Source: Anaerolineae bacterium (GTDB lineage Bacteria > Chloroflexota > Anaerolineae > 4572-78 > J111). From it: a DNA stretch of 5,234 nucleotides. This document shows, piece after piece, positions 1 to 5,234 of the stretch. Location of the stretch: contig JAGRBY010000525.1 in NCBI GenBank assembly GCA_020433835.1, forward strand, positions 1-5,234, read 5' to 3'. The notes beneath the pieces were generated by a model. It did no database searches. It was not told where the DNA came from and was given only the letters and a program-made list of their open reading frames with translations. The position numbers and the translations under genes are program-made. Within the stretch, counting starts at the first letter, position 1; the number at the start of each line of letters is the position of its first letter.

Positions 1-5
1 GCTGT

Positions 6-23
6 TGCGCAGCTTCTGTCGCA
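6..23 (+). terminator. Possible weak terminator hairpin converging on the peptidase gene
   Basis: Bases 6-12 (TGCGCAG) pair with 16-23 (CTGTCGCA) through seven base pairs with one bulged T and a three-base loop. On the + strand the stem is followed by a pyrimidine/T-rich run (24-36), so it could end a + strand gene lying left of the window. On the - strand it lies just after the peptidase stop, but no T run is seen before the window ends. The stem is short and the call is tentative. Confidence 0.2.
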
Positions 24-34
24 CTCTCTTAATT

Positions 35-1684
35 TTAACGGGTCTCTAACCAGGTTTCAAGTAACGGCTCTATATTTTGGCCGGAAGTTTGTTCAATTGT
101 CTCAATGAGATCCTGTTTGGTCGCATTTTTGTATTTGTAGCGAGCCAAATAGGTTTTCATAACCTCAAAATAGCGGTCATCACCCAATTCTTGGCGCAAG
201 GCGTTAAAAAACAAGGGGCCTTTGCCGTAGATGAAGGCACTATACTCAGCTTCGGTGTACTCTGAAACCGAGTCGGTGATCGCTCGGTTCCCTCCGTTGG
301 CCTTAGCGTATTCGTATGGTTCTTTAAAATAGCTGTTAATAACCATTTCGCTGGTCTCTGCGCCGTGAATTTCTTCCCAGTAGAGAGCCGTACTGTAATT
401 GGTTAGCGATTCGTCTAGCCACGGAGCGTCAATTTGATCGTTGCCGACCAGGCCATACCACCATTGATGGACTACTTCGTGGACGGTAGCATGTTCAAAA
501 AAGCCGCCCGGCTGATCGTACAGACCTTCGGCGATGACCACGATACCCGGATACTCAACCCCACCGGCCGTAGTTGGCGTAGCGATAACATCGAATTCGG
601 CGTAAGGATAGGGTCCAAACCGTTGGTTAAAGAGGGCAAAAGCATCGACAGCGTAGTGCAGCGCTGCTTGCCCGCCCTCTGCTAGCGCGGGTGGATAGTA
701 GCTGTTGACAGTTATGCCGTCGACAACCTGGCTGGCAATCTGAAAATCCTCGGCCATAGCGATATAGAAATCGCGCATTGGCCCGGTTACCAGCGTGAGC
801 GTTTTTGTGCCATCGCCGTTGTCTCGGCTGTCGATTAGGCTGCCTGAGGCGGCGACTATCATTTCGGTCGGTACAGTTAGATGAACTTGAAAGAGCGCGA
901 TATCCAAATACGTAGCGTCTCCATATGTTGGGGGTATTTCTCGATCCCAACCTTCATCATCATACGTGGCAATCACCGGATAGAAGCCGGCCAAAGCAGC
1001 CGTGCCCTCGGTGAACGAAAAGATATTGTAGCCTTCATCAGTGTGGGTTGGTAGGGTTGCTTCAAAGGATAGGCTGATGTCGACGGCCTCTCCCGACAGG
1101 AGGGGAGCAGGTAGTGGAACACGCAAAGCAGTTTCGTTCGAATCCAAGGTGGGGGTGATAGCTTGCTCATCCACCCTTACCGTATCGATTTTCATCTGTC
1201 CACCATAACCCGGCAGATTGGGGTAAAGACGAAAGACAATCTCATCTAGTGGAACATCTTCATTATTCGTATAGTAAATCTGTTCGGAGCCGGTGAGTTT
1301 GGGTTGACCCTTGGTATCCGTTGTCTCAAAATCGAGTATCGCTTCAATATTATAGCGACTGGCTCCTTCGGCCACGATCTGATCTACATCAGCGGCAAAT
1401 TGAGGCAGCATGGCTTGATGGTAAAGAGACACATCGGGAAGCTTAACCTGAGGGGCAGGTAAGCTTGGTGTGAGGGGTAAAGTTGGTGTGTTTTGAGGTT
1501 GGATAGTGCTCATGGGCGTTGATGTTAGGGTAGGCGATGTCTCTGTTGTTGCCGTAGAGATCGCAGACGATAGTGTAGGTGTAGCAGTCTGTAATTCTTC
1601 TGTCAATTGTGTAAGAGAGGCAAGAGGGCTACAGCCAAGCACAAAAATAAAAAGGCACAAAAGTATGCGAGATCTAAGGATCAT
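35..1684 (-). CDS. M1-family zinc metallopeptidase, secreted lipoprotein
   Basis: Predicted cell-surface, membrane-anchored metallopeptidase of 549 residues. The N-terminus is a lipoprotein signal peptide: Arg4 and Arg6, a hydrophobic core, then lipobox V-L-G-C with lipidated Cys18. Residues about 31-80 form a Thr/Ser/Pro-rich low-complexity tether. A beta-rich N-terminal M1 domain (about 100-310) precedes the catalytic domain. Zinc site: H402-E403-x-x-H406 (HEVVHQWW) with Glu425 in PWLDES, giving the M1 spacing HExxH-x18-E. The substrate-anchoring GAMEN-like motif is GGVEYPG (374-380), and Tyr486 (IYGKGP) fits the transition-state tyrosine. Full-length M1 aminopeptidases are often about 850 residues; this one stops soon after the catalytic domain and so lacks the C-terminal helical repeat domain. 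The ATG at 1684 is preceded by an in-frame TGA (1705-1703) and has no visible Shine-Dalgarno; the signal peptide supports it. Family assignment is firm; the substrate and exo- or endo-action are unknown. Confidence 0.9.
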   Translation of the reverse strand: MILRSRILLCLFIFVLGCSPLASLTQLTEELQTATPTLSSAISTATTETSPTLTSTPMSTIQPQNTPTLPLTPSLPAPQVKLPDVSLYHQAMLPQFAADVDQIVAEGASRYNIEAILDFETTDTKGQPKLTGSEQIYYTNNEDVPLDEIVFRLYPNLPGYGGQMKIDTVRVDEQAITPTLDSNETALRVPLPAPLLSGEAVDISLSFEATLPTHTDEGYNIFSFTEGTAALAGFYPVIATYDDEGWDREIPPTYGDATYLDIALFQVHLTVPTEMIVAASGSLIDSRDNGDGTKTLTLVTGPMRDFYIAMAEDFQIASQVVDGITVNSYYPPALAEGGQAALHYAVDAFALFNQRFGPYPYAEFDVIATPTTAGGVEYPGIVVIAEGLYDQPGGFFEHATVHEVVHQWWYGLVGNDQIDAPWLDESLTNYSTALYWEEIHGAETSEMVINSYFKEPYEYAKANGGNRAITDSVSEYTEAEYSAFIYGKGPLFFNALRQELGDDRYFEVMKTYLARYKYKNATKQDLIETIEQTSGQNIEPLLETWLETR

Positions 1685-1700
1685 AGTGGTAGGATACTGA

Positions 1701-1742
1701 AATCAAAATAAGGTGACGACCCCGTTTGATATGGTCGCCGCC
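1701..1742 (-). promoter_or_regulatory. Leader hairpin with T-rich tail upstream of the peptidase gene (attenuator-like)
   Basis: Read on the - strand, GGCGGCGACC (1742-1733) can pair with GGTCGTCACC (1721-1712) across an 11-base loop. The stem is ten positions long with one C-A mismatch and one G-U wobble; the inner CGACC/GGTCG part is perfect. It is followed immediately by the T-rich run TTATTTTGATT (1711-1701), and the gene starts at 1684. No gene lies upstream on this strand in the window, so a terminator here would act as a leader attenuator. The structure is imperfect and could be chance, or a by-product of the small reading frame across the same bases. Confidence 0.25.
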
Positions 1743-1793
1743 CAGGTTGTTGAGCAGACGTTGTTTTTCTTTGAGCACCGAACGAATAGACAG

Positions 1794-1814
1794 GTATCAT
1801 TATAGAGATGATAC
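1794..1814 (-). promoter_or_regulatory. Candidate promoter -10 (TATAAT) within an inverted repeat, peptidase gene
   Basis: The - strand reads a consensus TATAAT at 1804-1799. It overlaps a perfect 7-bp inverted repeat, GTATCAT (1794-1800) and ATGATAC (1808-1814), with a 7-base spacer. A start near 1792 would give a leader of about 108 bases. No good -35 box sits 16-18 bases upstream, so the promoter would need an activator or is not real. The palindrome could be an operator. Confidence 0.3.
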
Positions 1815-1833
1815 GGAAACTTAAGCCCCTAGC

Positions 1834-1862
1834 AAATTACGATGTTCTTTTGGTATTGTCAA
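1834..1862 (-). promoter_or_regulatory. Alternative candidate promoter for the peptidase gene
   Basis: On the - strand a perfect TTGACA (1862-1857) is followed after exactly 17 bases by TAATTT (1839-1834), which matches the -10 consensus at only three of six bases, including the first TA and the last T. A start near 1827 would give a leader of about 140 bases. It competes with the TATAAT at 1804-1799; the sequence alone does not decide between them. Confidence 0.22.
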
Positions 1863-2284
1863 TACAGGTTTTTCCTTAAAGTTTTTGTGGTAGCGCCGAA
1901 ATAAGGGTAGATGTGCCTTATCGTATTAAAAATTTCTGCAAGTACTTTGTAGGTTACCTGAAAATACCTGTATTCTTCTGCTAATAAATGAGGATAGAGA
2001 GCATTTCTATTTAATTTATCACACCTATCAGTAGAGTTTGCGTATTATGGAAATGAGCCGTAATATGGTAGTAATGGTCGATTTTTAGACACCTGATGCA
2101 CAGCGATGTGCGTAACAATCTGGTACATCATAAAACAGTGGGTGATTGAATTAAAAATACGACCGGCTCAACTTTACTACACGCGTTACCCTGTAAAATA
2201 CTATAAATTTTGCTTACAAGCTAATATAAGAAGCCTCTGCCGCTGGTTTGATAAAACTTTTGCTCATTGACCTGGTAAAAGAAA

Positions 2285-2325
2285 GTCAAAGAATTTTTGT
2301 AACGTTGGTTAAAAATTTCTTTGAC
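2285..2325. promoter_or_regulatory. Inverted repeat overlapping the nuo -35 box, candidate operator
   Basis: GTCAAAGAA (2285-2293) is perfectly mirrored by TTCTTTGAC (2317-2325). The arms extend inward through TTTTT (2294-2298) and AAAAA (2311-2315) with one unpaired T at 2316, leaving a 12-base centre (2299-2310) that itself contains the palindrome AACGTT. The right arm ends inside the -35 hexamer (2321-2326), so a protein bound there would compete with RNA polymerase or contact it. The AT-rich stem makes a terminator unlikely. The regulator is unknown. Confidence 0.4.
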
Positions 2326-2349
2326 ACCGTAATGGGTTTGTGATAAAAT
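2321..2349 (+). promoter_or_regulatory. Sigma70-type promoter of the nuo operon
   Basis: A consensus -35 TTGACA (2321-2326) is followed after exactly 17 bases by -10 TAAAAT (2344-2349, five of six consensus bases). A TG one base upstream of the -10 (2341-2342) makes it an extended -10. Transcription would start near 2356 and leave a 5' leader of about 60 bases before nuoA at 2416. It is the best promoter match I found in the window. Confidence 0.7.
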
Positions 2350-2402
2350 ACACGACCGTTGCCCCTTTAATTTTTATAAAATCCTTGATAATAATTCACG
2401 CT

Positions 2403-2407
2403 AGGAG
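2403..2407 (+). promoter_or_regulatory. Shine-Dalgarno of nuoA, fixing a TTG start
   Basis: AGGAG lies eight bases before the TTG at 2416. An in-frame TAA at 2392-2394 excludes longer forms, and the next in-frame Met is residue 64, inside the second membrane segment. The TTG is therefore the only sensible start. Confidence 0.75.
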
Positions 2408-2415
2408 ACGTAATC

Positions 2416-2772
2416 TTGCCACTTGATTATATCCCCATATTAATCCTGTTCGTTATTGCAACCATATTGGCTGGCGTTTCTTTAGCTTTGCCTCATTTTC
2501 TGGGGCCGCGTCTGCCAAACAAAGCGAAGTCAGAGGTTGTAGAATCTGGTAAGTTGGCTTATGGTGATGCGCGCCGACGGGTGCCAATTCAATATTACAT
2601 TGTCGCGATGCTCTTCATTATATTCGATATTGAAGTGCTCTTTCTTTATCCATGGGCCGTTGTTTTTTGGGATTTGAAATGGTTTGGGCTTGTTCAAGTG
2701 GGTATTTTTACACTGCTGTTAATTGAGAGTTTTGTGTATGTATGGAAGAAAGGAGTACTCGAATGGGAGTAG
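2416..2772 (+). CDS. nuoA: NADH-quinone oxidoreductase subunit A
   Basis: Small membrane subunit (118 residues, normal for the family) of proton-pumping complex I, located at the junction of the membrane arm and the quinone-reducing arm; homologous to mitochondrial ND3. Three membrane segments are visible at about 6-27, 58-84 and 88-110. The loop between the first two carries the family E-S-G (43-45) and a basic RRR (53-55). The hallmark [11 protein letters not shown] follows at 70-80 with acidic Asp71 and Glu73 in the membrane. The position equivalent to the ND3 loop cysteine is Ser44. It starts with TTG, supported by an AGGAG eight bases upstream. It is first in the operon, and its last ten bases overlap nuoB, suggesting translational coupling. 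Identification is secure. Confidence 0.95.
   Translation: MPLDYIPILILFVIATILAGVSLALPHFLGPRLPNKAKSEVVESGKLAYGDARRRVPIQYYIVAMLFIIFDIEVLFLYPWAVVFWDLKWFGLVQVGIFTLLLIESFVYVWKKGVLEWE
2749..2755 (+). promoter_or_regulatory. Shine-Dalgarno deciding the nuoB start at 2763
   Basis: AAAGGAG ends seven bases before the ATG at 2763, an ideal spacing. The earlier in-frame ATG at 2742 has no SD upstream, lies deeper inside nuoA, and would place this SD inside its own coding sequence. The shorter form is therefore preferred. Confidence 0.75.
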
Positions 2773-3293
2773 CAGTTGGTGCTCCGCAGCAGGGCGCGTT
2801 GGGTGGTACTCAGGCGCATGCTAAGGATGGAAGTGCAGGTTTTGCATTAGCTAAATTAGAAGAACTGGTCAACTGGGGACGAGCCAATTCGGTTTGGCCG
2901 TTAACCTTTGGGTTAGCCTGCTGCGCCATCGAGCAGATTAGCGCGGCTGCGTCCCGTTTCGATATTGCCCGTTTTGGCTCTGAAGTATTTCGGGCTTCGC
3001 CACGTCAGGCGGATCTGCTGATTGTGTCCGGCCGGGTGTCGAACAAAATGGCACCGGTAATTAAACGAATTTACGACCAAATGTCTGACCCCAAATGGGT
3101 TGTGGCGATGGGTGACTGTGCTTCTTGTGGTGGCCCCTTTAATAATTACGCCATCGTTCAGGGGGTTGATAAAATGATACCGGTTGATGTCTACGTTCCT
3201 GGCTGTCCACCTCGACCGGAAGCGCTTTTCTACGCCCTTGAGAAACTTCGTGAGAAAATTAAAGCTGAAGAAAAGCTTGGTGTTCGAGAGTAG
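2763..3293 (+). CDS. nuoB: NADH-quinone oxidoreductase subunit B
   Basis: Peripheral subunit of 176 residues that holds the terminal [4Fe-4S] cluster N2, which passes electrons to quinone at the interface with NuoD; homologous to mitochondrial PSST. All four expected ligands are present: the tandem Cys53-Cys54 (LACCAIEQ), Cys119 (GDCASCGG) and Cys148 ([11 protein letters not shown]). An extra cysteine, Cys122, replaces the serine seen in, for example, Thermus Nqo6 (CASSGG). The first 25 residues are Gly/Ala-rich and probably flexible; the C-terminus is a charged helix. The start at 2763 is chosen because of the AAAGGAG seven bases upstream; an ATG at 2742 would add seven residues. The first ten bases overlap the end of nuoA. 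A 63-base gap, unusually long for this operon, follows before nuoCD. Identification is secure. Confidence 0.95.
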   Translation: MGVAVGAPQQGALGGTQAHAKDGSAGFALAKLEELVNWGRANSVWPLTFGLACCAIEQISAAASRFDIARFGSEVFRASPRQADLLIVSGRVSNKMAPVIKRIYDQMSDPKWVVAMGDCASCGGPFNNYAIVQGVDKMIPVDVYVPGCPPRPEALFYALEKLREKIKAEEKLGVRE

Positions 3294-3297
3294 GAGG
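3291..3297 (+). promoter_or_regulatory. Orphan Shine-Dalgarno at the nuoB stop
   Basis: TAGGAGG overlaps the nuoB stop codon and is the strongest SD-like sequence near nuoCD, yet the nuoCD ATG lies 59 bases further on. Three bases after it comes TTG (3301-3303), immediately followed by TAG, so no product can be made there. The frame of nuoCD is closed by TAA at 3333-3335, ruling out an upstream start that uses this site. It may be a leftover of an older start or a ribosome standby site. Confidence 0.35.
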
Positions 3298-3356
3298 CTT
3301 TTGTAGGCCCCACCTAACTTTGAAAGTAGGGTTAATTTGATTTTGAGAAAGTCCTG

Positions 3357-5138
3357 ATGACCGAAAAACTTATTGAAAAACTAAATGCGAAAGTCCCTTC
3401 AGCATTAAAAGACCACTCAGAATTTAGAGGCGATACGACCCTTGTTATTGATGCCGAGCATGTACGCGATGTCGCTTCCTTTCTAAAAAATGATGAGGAC
3501 ACGCAATTCGACCTTCTGGTTGATGTTTATGGTACAGACCGCCTAAAGTTAGGCCAATCGCCCCGTTTTGCCGTTAATTACGAACTTTACTCTATTTCGA
3601 AAAATAAATTTGTACGTGTAATAGCCGATCTGATCGATCCCGGCCGTAACGGCGGGAACGGTGGCTCCGGTAAGTTTGGCGAACCGCTGCCCAAAGTGGC
3701 CTCGGTCACGGACATCTGGCCCACGGCCAACTGGCTTGAGCGGGAAACGTACGATTTAATGGGGATTGAGTTCGAAAACCACCCTTGGCTGCATCGTATT
3801 ATGATGCCGGACAACTGGGTGGGGCATCCGCTGCGCAAGGATTATCCGTTGGGCGGGGAACCGGTTTATTTTGAGAAGGATAAAAATAATCCGCGTTTTG
3901 CTCACTTGGGCAAGCAAATTATGGCCGGCCCTTCATTCGAGACCGAACTGCCTGAGGAGATGGATCTCGAAGGGCATATGGTGCTCAACCTCGGTCCGCA
4001 CCACCCGGCCACCCACGGTGTGCTGCGCCTGGCCACGGAGCTAGATGGCGAAAAAGTTGTTCGAGTTACGCCCGAGTTGGGCTATCTGCACTCCGGCTTC
4101 GAGAAGACCGGCGAGAACAAACGCTACGAAAAGTTCATCCCTTATTGCGACCGCATGGATTATGTTTCGCCAATGAATAACAACTTGGCTTACGTGATGG
4201 CGGTTGAAAAATTAATGGATGTTGAACTTCCCGAACACGTCCAGTATGCCCGGGTGATTTTGGCTGAGTTACAGCGGATTGCTAGCCATATGATCTGGCT
4301 GGGTACCCACGCGATGGATGTGGGCGGAACGCCGCACGCACTTCCATTATATTGTTTCATGATGCGCGAGCGTATTCTCGATATTTTTGAAATGGTCTGT
4401 GGGGCACGGATGACCACCAGCTATTTCAGTGTCGGTGGTTTACGTTGGCCGCTGCCCGGCGCGTTTATGGATGCCGTTCGGGCCTTTTTGAAAGAGTTTT
4501 CCGGCTACTACGACGATTATCACGTGATGTTGACCAAAAACCCGCTGTGGTTGAGCCGCCTCAAAGGCATCGGCATCTTGAAAGCGGAGGAAGCGATTGC
4601 CTTGGGTATAACCGGGCCACTGCTCCGGGCCGCCGGTGTCCCCCTCGATTTGCGGAAAGTGCGACCTTACTACGTGTATGATCGCTTTGATTTTGACGTA
4701 CCAACATCCACCGACGCCGACTCGTATGCACGCTACACGGTTCGGATGGAAGAGTTGAAGCAGAGTATGCGCATCATTGAGCAGGCGATGGAGCAGATTA
4801 AGCCTGGCCCGCACCGCACAGCCGATCGCAAAGTGGCTTTGCCACCTCGCCAGGAAATTTCGACCAGTATGGAGTCGCTGATTCATCACTTTAAACTGGT
4901 CACCGAGGGCTATCGCCCGCCGGAAGGGCAGGTCTATTCTATTGGTGAGAACCCGAAAGGCTGGCTGGGATTTGGCCTGATTAGCGATGGTACTGCCAAT
5001 CCCTATCGGCTGCGGGTTCGAGGACCATCATTTGTTAATTTGCAAGCAACCAACACCATGGCGCGTGGTGGCTTTATCTCTGACTTGATCACAATTATCG
5101 GGTCAATTGACATCGTACTTGGGGAGGTTGACCGCTAA
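3357..5138 (+). CDS. nuoCD: NADH-quinone oxidoreductase subunits C and D, fused
   Basis: A 593-residue fusion of the two hydrophilic connecting-arm subunits of complex I. The NuoC part (about 1-170) carries the 30-kDa signature [12 protein letters not shown] (128-139) followed by [10 protein letters not shown] (156-165). A Gly-rich insert at about 96-108 interrupts the usual short hairpin before SVTDIWP. A linker (about 172-204) leads to the NuoD part (202-593), which ends in the family's GEVDR. Quinone-pocket residues match Thermus Nqo4: His220 (PATHGVL, His38), Tyr269 (MDYVSP, Tyr87) and Asp321 (AMDVGG, Asp139). As in known complex I, the NiFe-hydrogenase-type metal-ligand cysteines are absent. 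Length is close to E. coli NuoCD. The ATG has only a weak SD (GAGAAAG, 3345-3351), but an in-frame TAA at 3333 excludes longer forms. The stop is two bases before nuoE. Identification is secure; whether separate NuoD is also made from the internal ATG is open. Confidence 0.95.
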   Translation: MTEKLIEKLNAKVPSALKDHSEFRGDTTLVIDAEHVRDVASFLKNDEDTQFDLLVDVYGTDRLKLGQSPRFAVNYELYSISKNKFVRVIADLIDPGRNGGNGGSGKFGEPLPKVASVTDIWPTANWLERETYDLMGIEFENHPWLHRIMMPDNWVGHPLRKDYPLGGEPVYFEKDKNNPRFAHLGKQIMAGPSFETELPEEMDLEGHMVLNLGPHHPATHGVLRLATELDGEKVVRVTPELGYLHSGFEKTGENKRYEKFIPYCDRMDYVSPMNNNLAYVMAVEKLMDVELPEHVQYARVILAELQRIASHMIWLGTHAMDVGGTPHALPLYCFMMRERILDIFEMVCGARMTTSYFSVGGLRWPLPGAFMDAVRAFLKEFSGYYDDYHVMLTKNPLWLSRLKGIGILKAEEAIALGITGPLLRAAGVPLDLRKVRPYYVYDRFDFDVPTSTDADSYARYTVRMEELKQSMRIIEQAMEQIKPGPHRTADRKVALPPRQEISTSMESLIHHFKLVTEGYRPPEGQVYSIGENPKGWLGFGLISDGTANPYRLRVRGPSFVNLQATNTMARGGFISDLITIIGSIDIVLGEVDR

Positions 5139-5140
5139 TT

Positions 5141-5234
5141 ATGGGTTGGACTGAAAAAGAACAGCAAGACCTTGAAAAGATTTTGAAGAAGTATCCGCCT
5201 GATCGCAAGATGTCGGCGGTTTTACCGGCGCTTT
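5141..5234 (+). CDS. nuoE: NADH-quinone oxidoreductase subunit E, 5' part only
   Basis: Only the first 31 codons lie in the window; the gene runs off the right edge. The peptide begins MGWTEKEQQD and continues KILKKYPPDR-KMSAVLPAL, the typical opening of the 24-kDa subunit, where a helix with Lys-Tyr-Pro-x-x-Arg-x-x-Ser-A-x-L-PAL precedes the thioredoxin-like domain. In the full protein this subunit holds a [2Fe-2S] cluster (N1a) in the NADH-oxidising module beside NuoF; its cysteines are beyond the edge. The ATG is two bases after the nuoCD stop. A GGGGAGG at 5121-5127 is a good SD but sits 13 bases away, longer than usual, so coupling to nuoCD translation is likely. Position after nuoCD agrees with the standard nuo order. 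Confidence 0.85.
   Translation, partial: MGWTEKEQQDLEKILKKYPPDRKMSAVLPAL

Larger units (their letters stand above)
1685..2415. other. AT-rich divergent intergenic region without a convincing gene
   Basis: About 730 bases separate the divergent peptidase and nuoA starts. The part from about 1791 onward is clearly more AT-rich than the flanking genes, while 1712-1790 has near-coding composition. I found no tRNA, CRISPR or insertion-sequence signature. Its contents are the nuo promoter with an overlapping inverted repeat (2285-2349), candidate promoters and a hairpin for the - strand gene, a small hairpin with a GCGA loop (2096-2113), and some short imperfect repeats. The stretch 1865-2280 otherwise shows nothing I can name. 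Confidence 0.75.

Noticed and set aside
434..685. Open frame on the + strand opposite the peptidase catalytic domain
   Set aside because: It is antisense to the HExxH region of a clear gene, with no SD or family resemblance.
1731..1805. Short + strand frame starting ATG-GTC-GCC in the intergenic region (24 codons)
   Set aside because: It has no SD, promoter or recognisable product and is antisense to the leader of the peptidase gene.
2173..2207. TTTACT with TAAAAT or TATAAA as a promoter
   Set aside because: The spacings are 15 or 23 bases, outside the normal range.
2375..2382. TATAAAAT in the nuoA leader as a second -10
   Set aside because: No acceptable -35 lies 16-18 bases upstream and no extended TG is present; the promoter at 2321-2349 explains transcription better.
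1685..2415. tRNA, CRISPR array, insertion sequence or transposon end in the intergenic region
   Set aside because: No cloverleaf, regular repeat-spacer pattern, transposase fragment or matching terminal repeats with target duplication could be found by eye.
2742..2762. Earlier in-frame ATG for nuoB adding seven residues
   Set aside because: No SD precedes it, whereas AAAGGAG sits at ideal distance from the ATG at 2763; the extra residues resemble nothing in the family.
3312..3332. Hairpin in the nuoB-nuoCD gap as a terminator
   Set aside because: The paired part is only about four bases with a tiny loop, there is no T run, and termination inside the operon would be unlikely.
4440..4889. 149-codon open frame on the - strand inside nuoCD
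   Set aside because: It lies wholly opposite the highly conserved NuoD coding region and shows no recognisable protein features; it is a shadow frame.

Overview
The window holds the start of a respiratory complex I (NADH:quinone oxidoreductase) operon on the + strand. Divergent from it, on the - strand, is one gene for a secreted M1-family zinc metallopeptidase lipoprotein. The two are separated by about 730 bases of AT-rich DNA without a convincing gene. The likely source is a bacterium of the Chloroflexota (Anaerolineae/Caldilineae-like). This is an inference from the Thr/Ser/Pro-rich tether after the lipobox, the NuoB motif wording and the intermediate GC content. The sequence does not prove the taxon.

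Layout: 1-34 is the tail after the peptidase gene and contains a small possible hairpin. 35-1684 (-) is the M1 peptidase lipoprotein. 1685-2415 is the divergent intergenic region. It has candidate promoters and a hairpin-bearing leader for the peptidase on one side. On the other side it has a strong sigma70-type promoter (TTGACA, 17 bp, extended TG-A-TAAAAT) overlapping an inverted repeat, just upstream of nuoA. 2416-2772 is nuoA (TTG start), 2763-3293 nuoB, 3357-5138 a fused nuoCD, and 5141-5234 the beginning of nuoE, cut by the window edge.

Together the nuo genes encode the membrane-anchoring subunit A and the quinone-site/connecting subunits B, C and D, followed by the first subunit (E) of the NADH-oxidising module. 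The gene order A-B-CD-E matches the usual nuo operon. The N2 iron-sulfur ligands in NuoB and the quinone-pocket His/Tyr/Asp in the NuoD part are all present, so the complex looks functional. The peptidase is probably an independent cell-surface enzyme.

I see no wholly new system here. The points most worth a second look are the palindrome over the nuo -35 box, the nuoCD fusion with an SD-like sequence and ATG at its seam, the glycine-rich insert in NuoC, the orphan Shine-Dalgarno at the nuoB stop, and the structured, SD-less leader of the peptidase gene.
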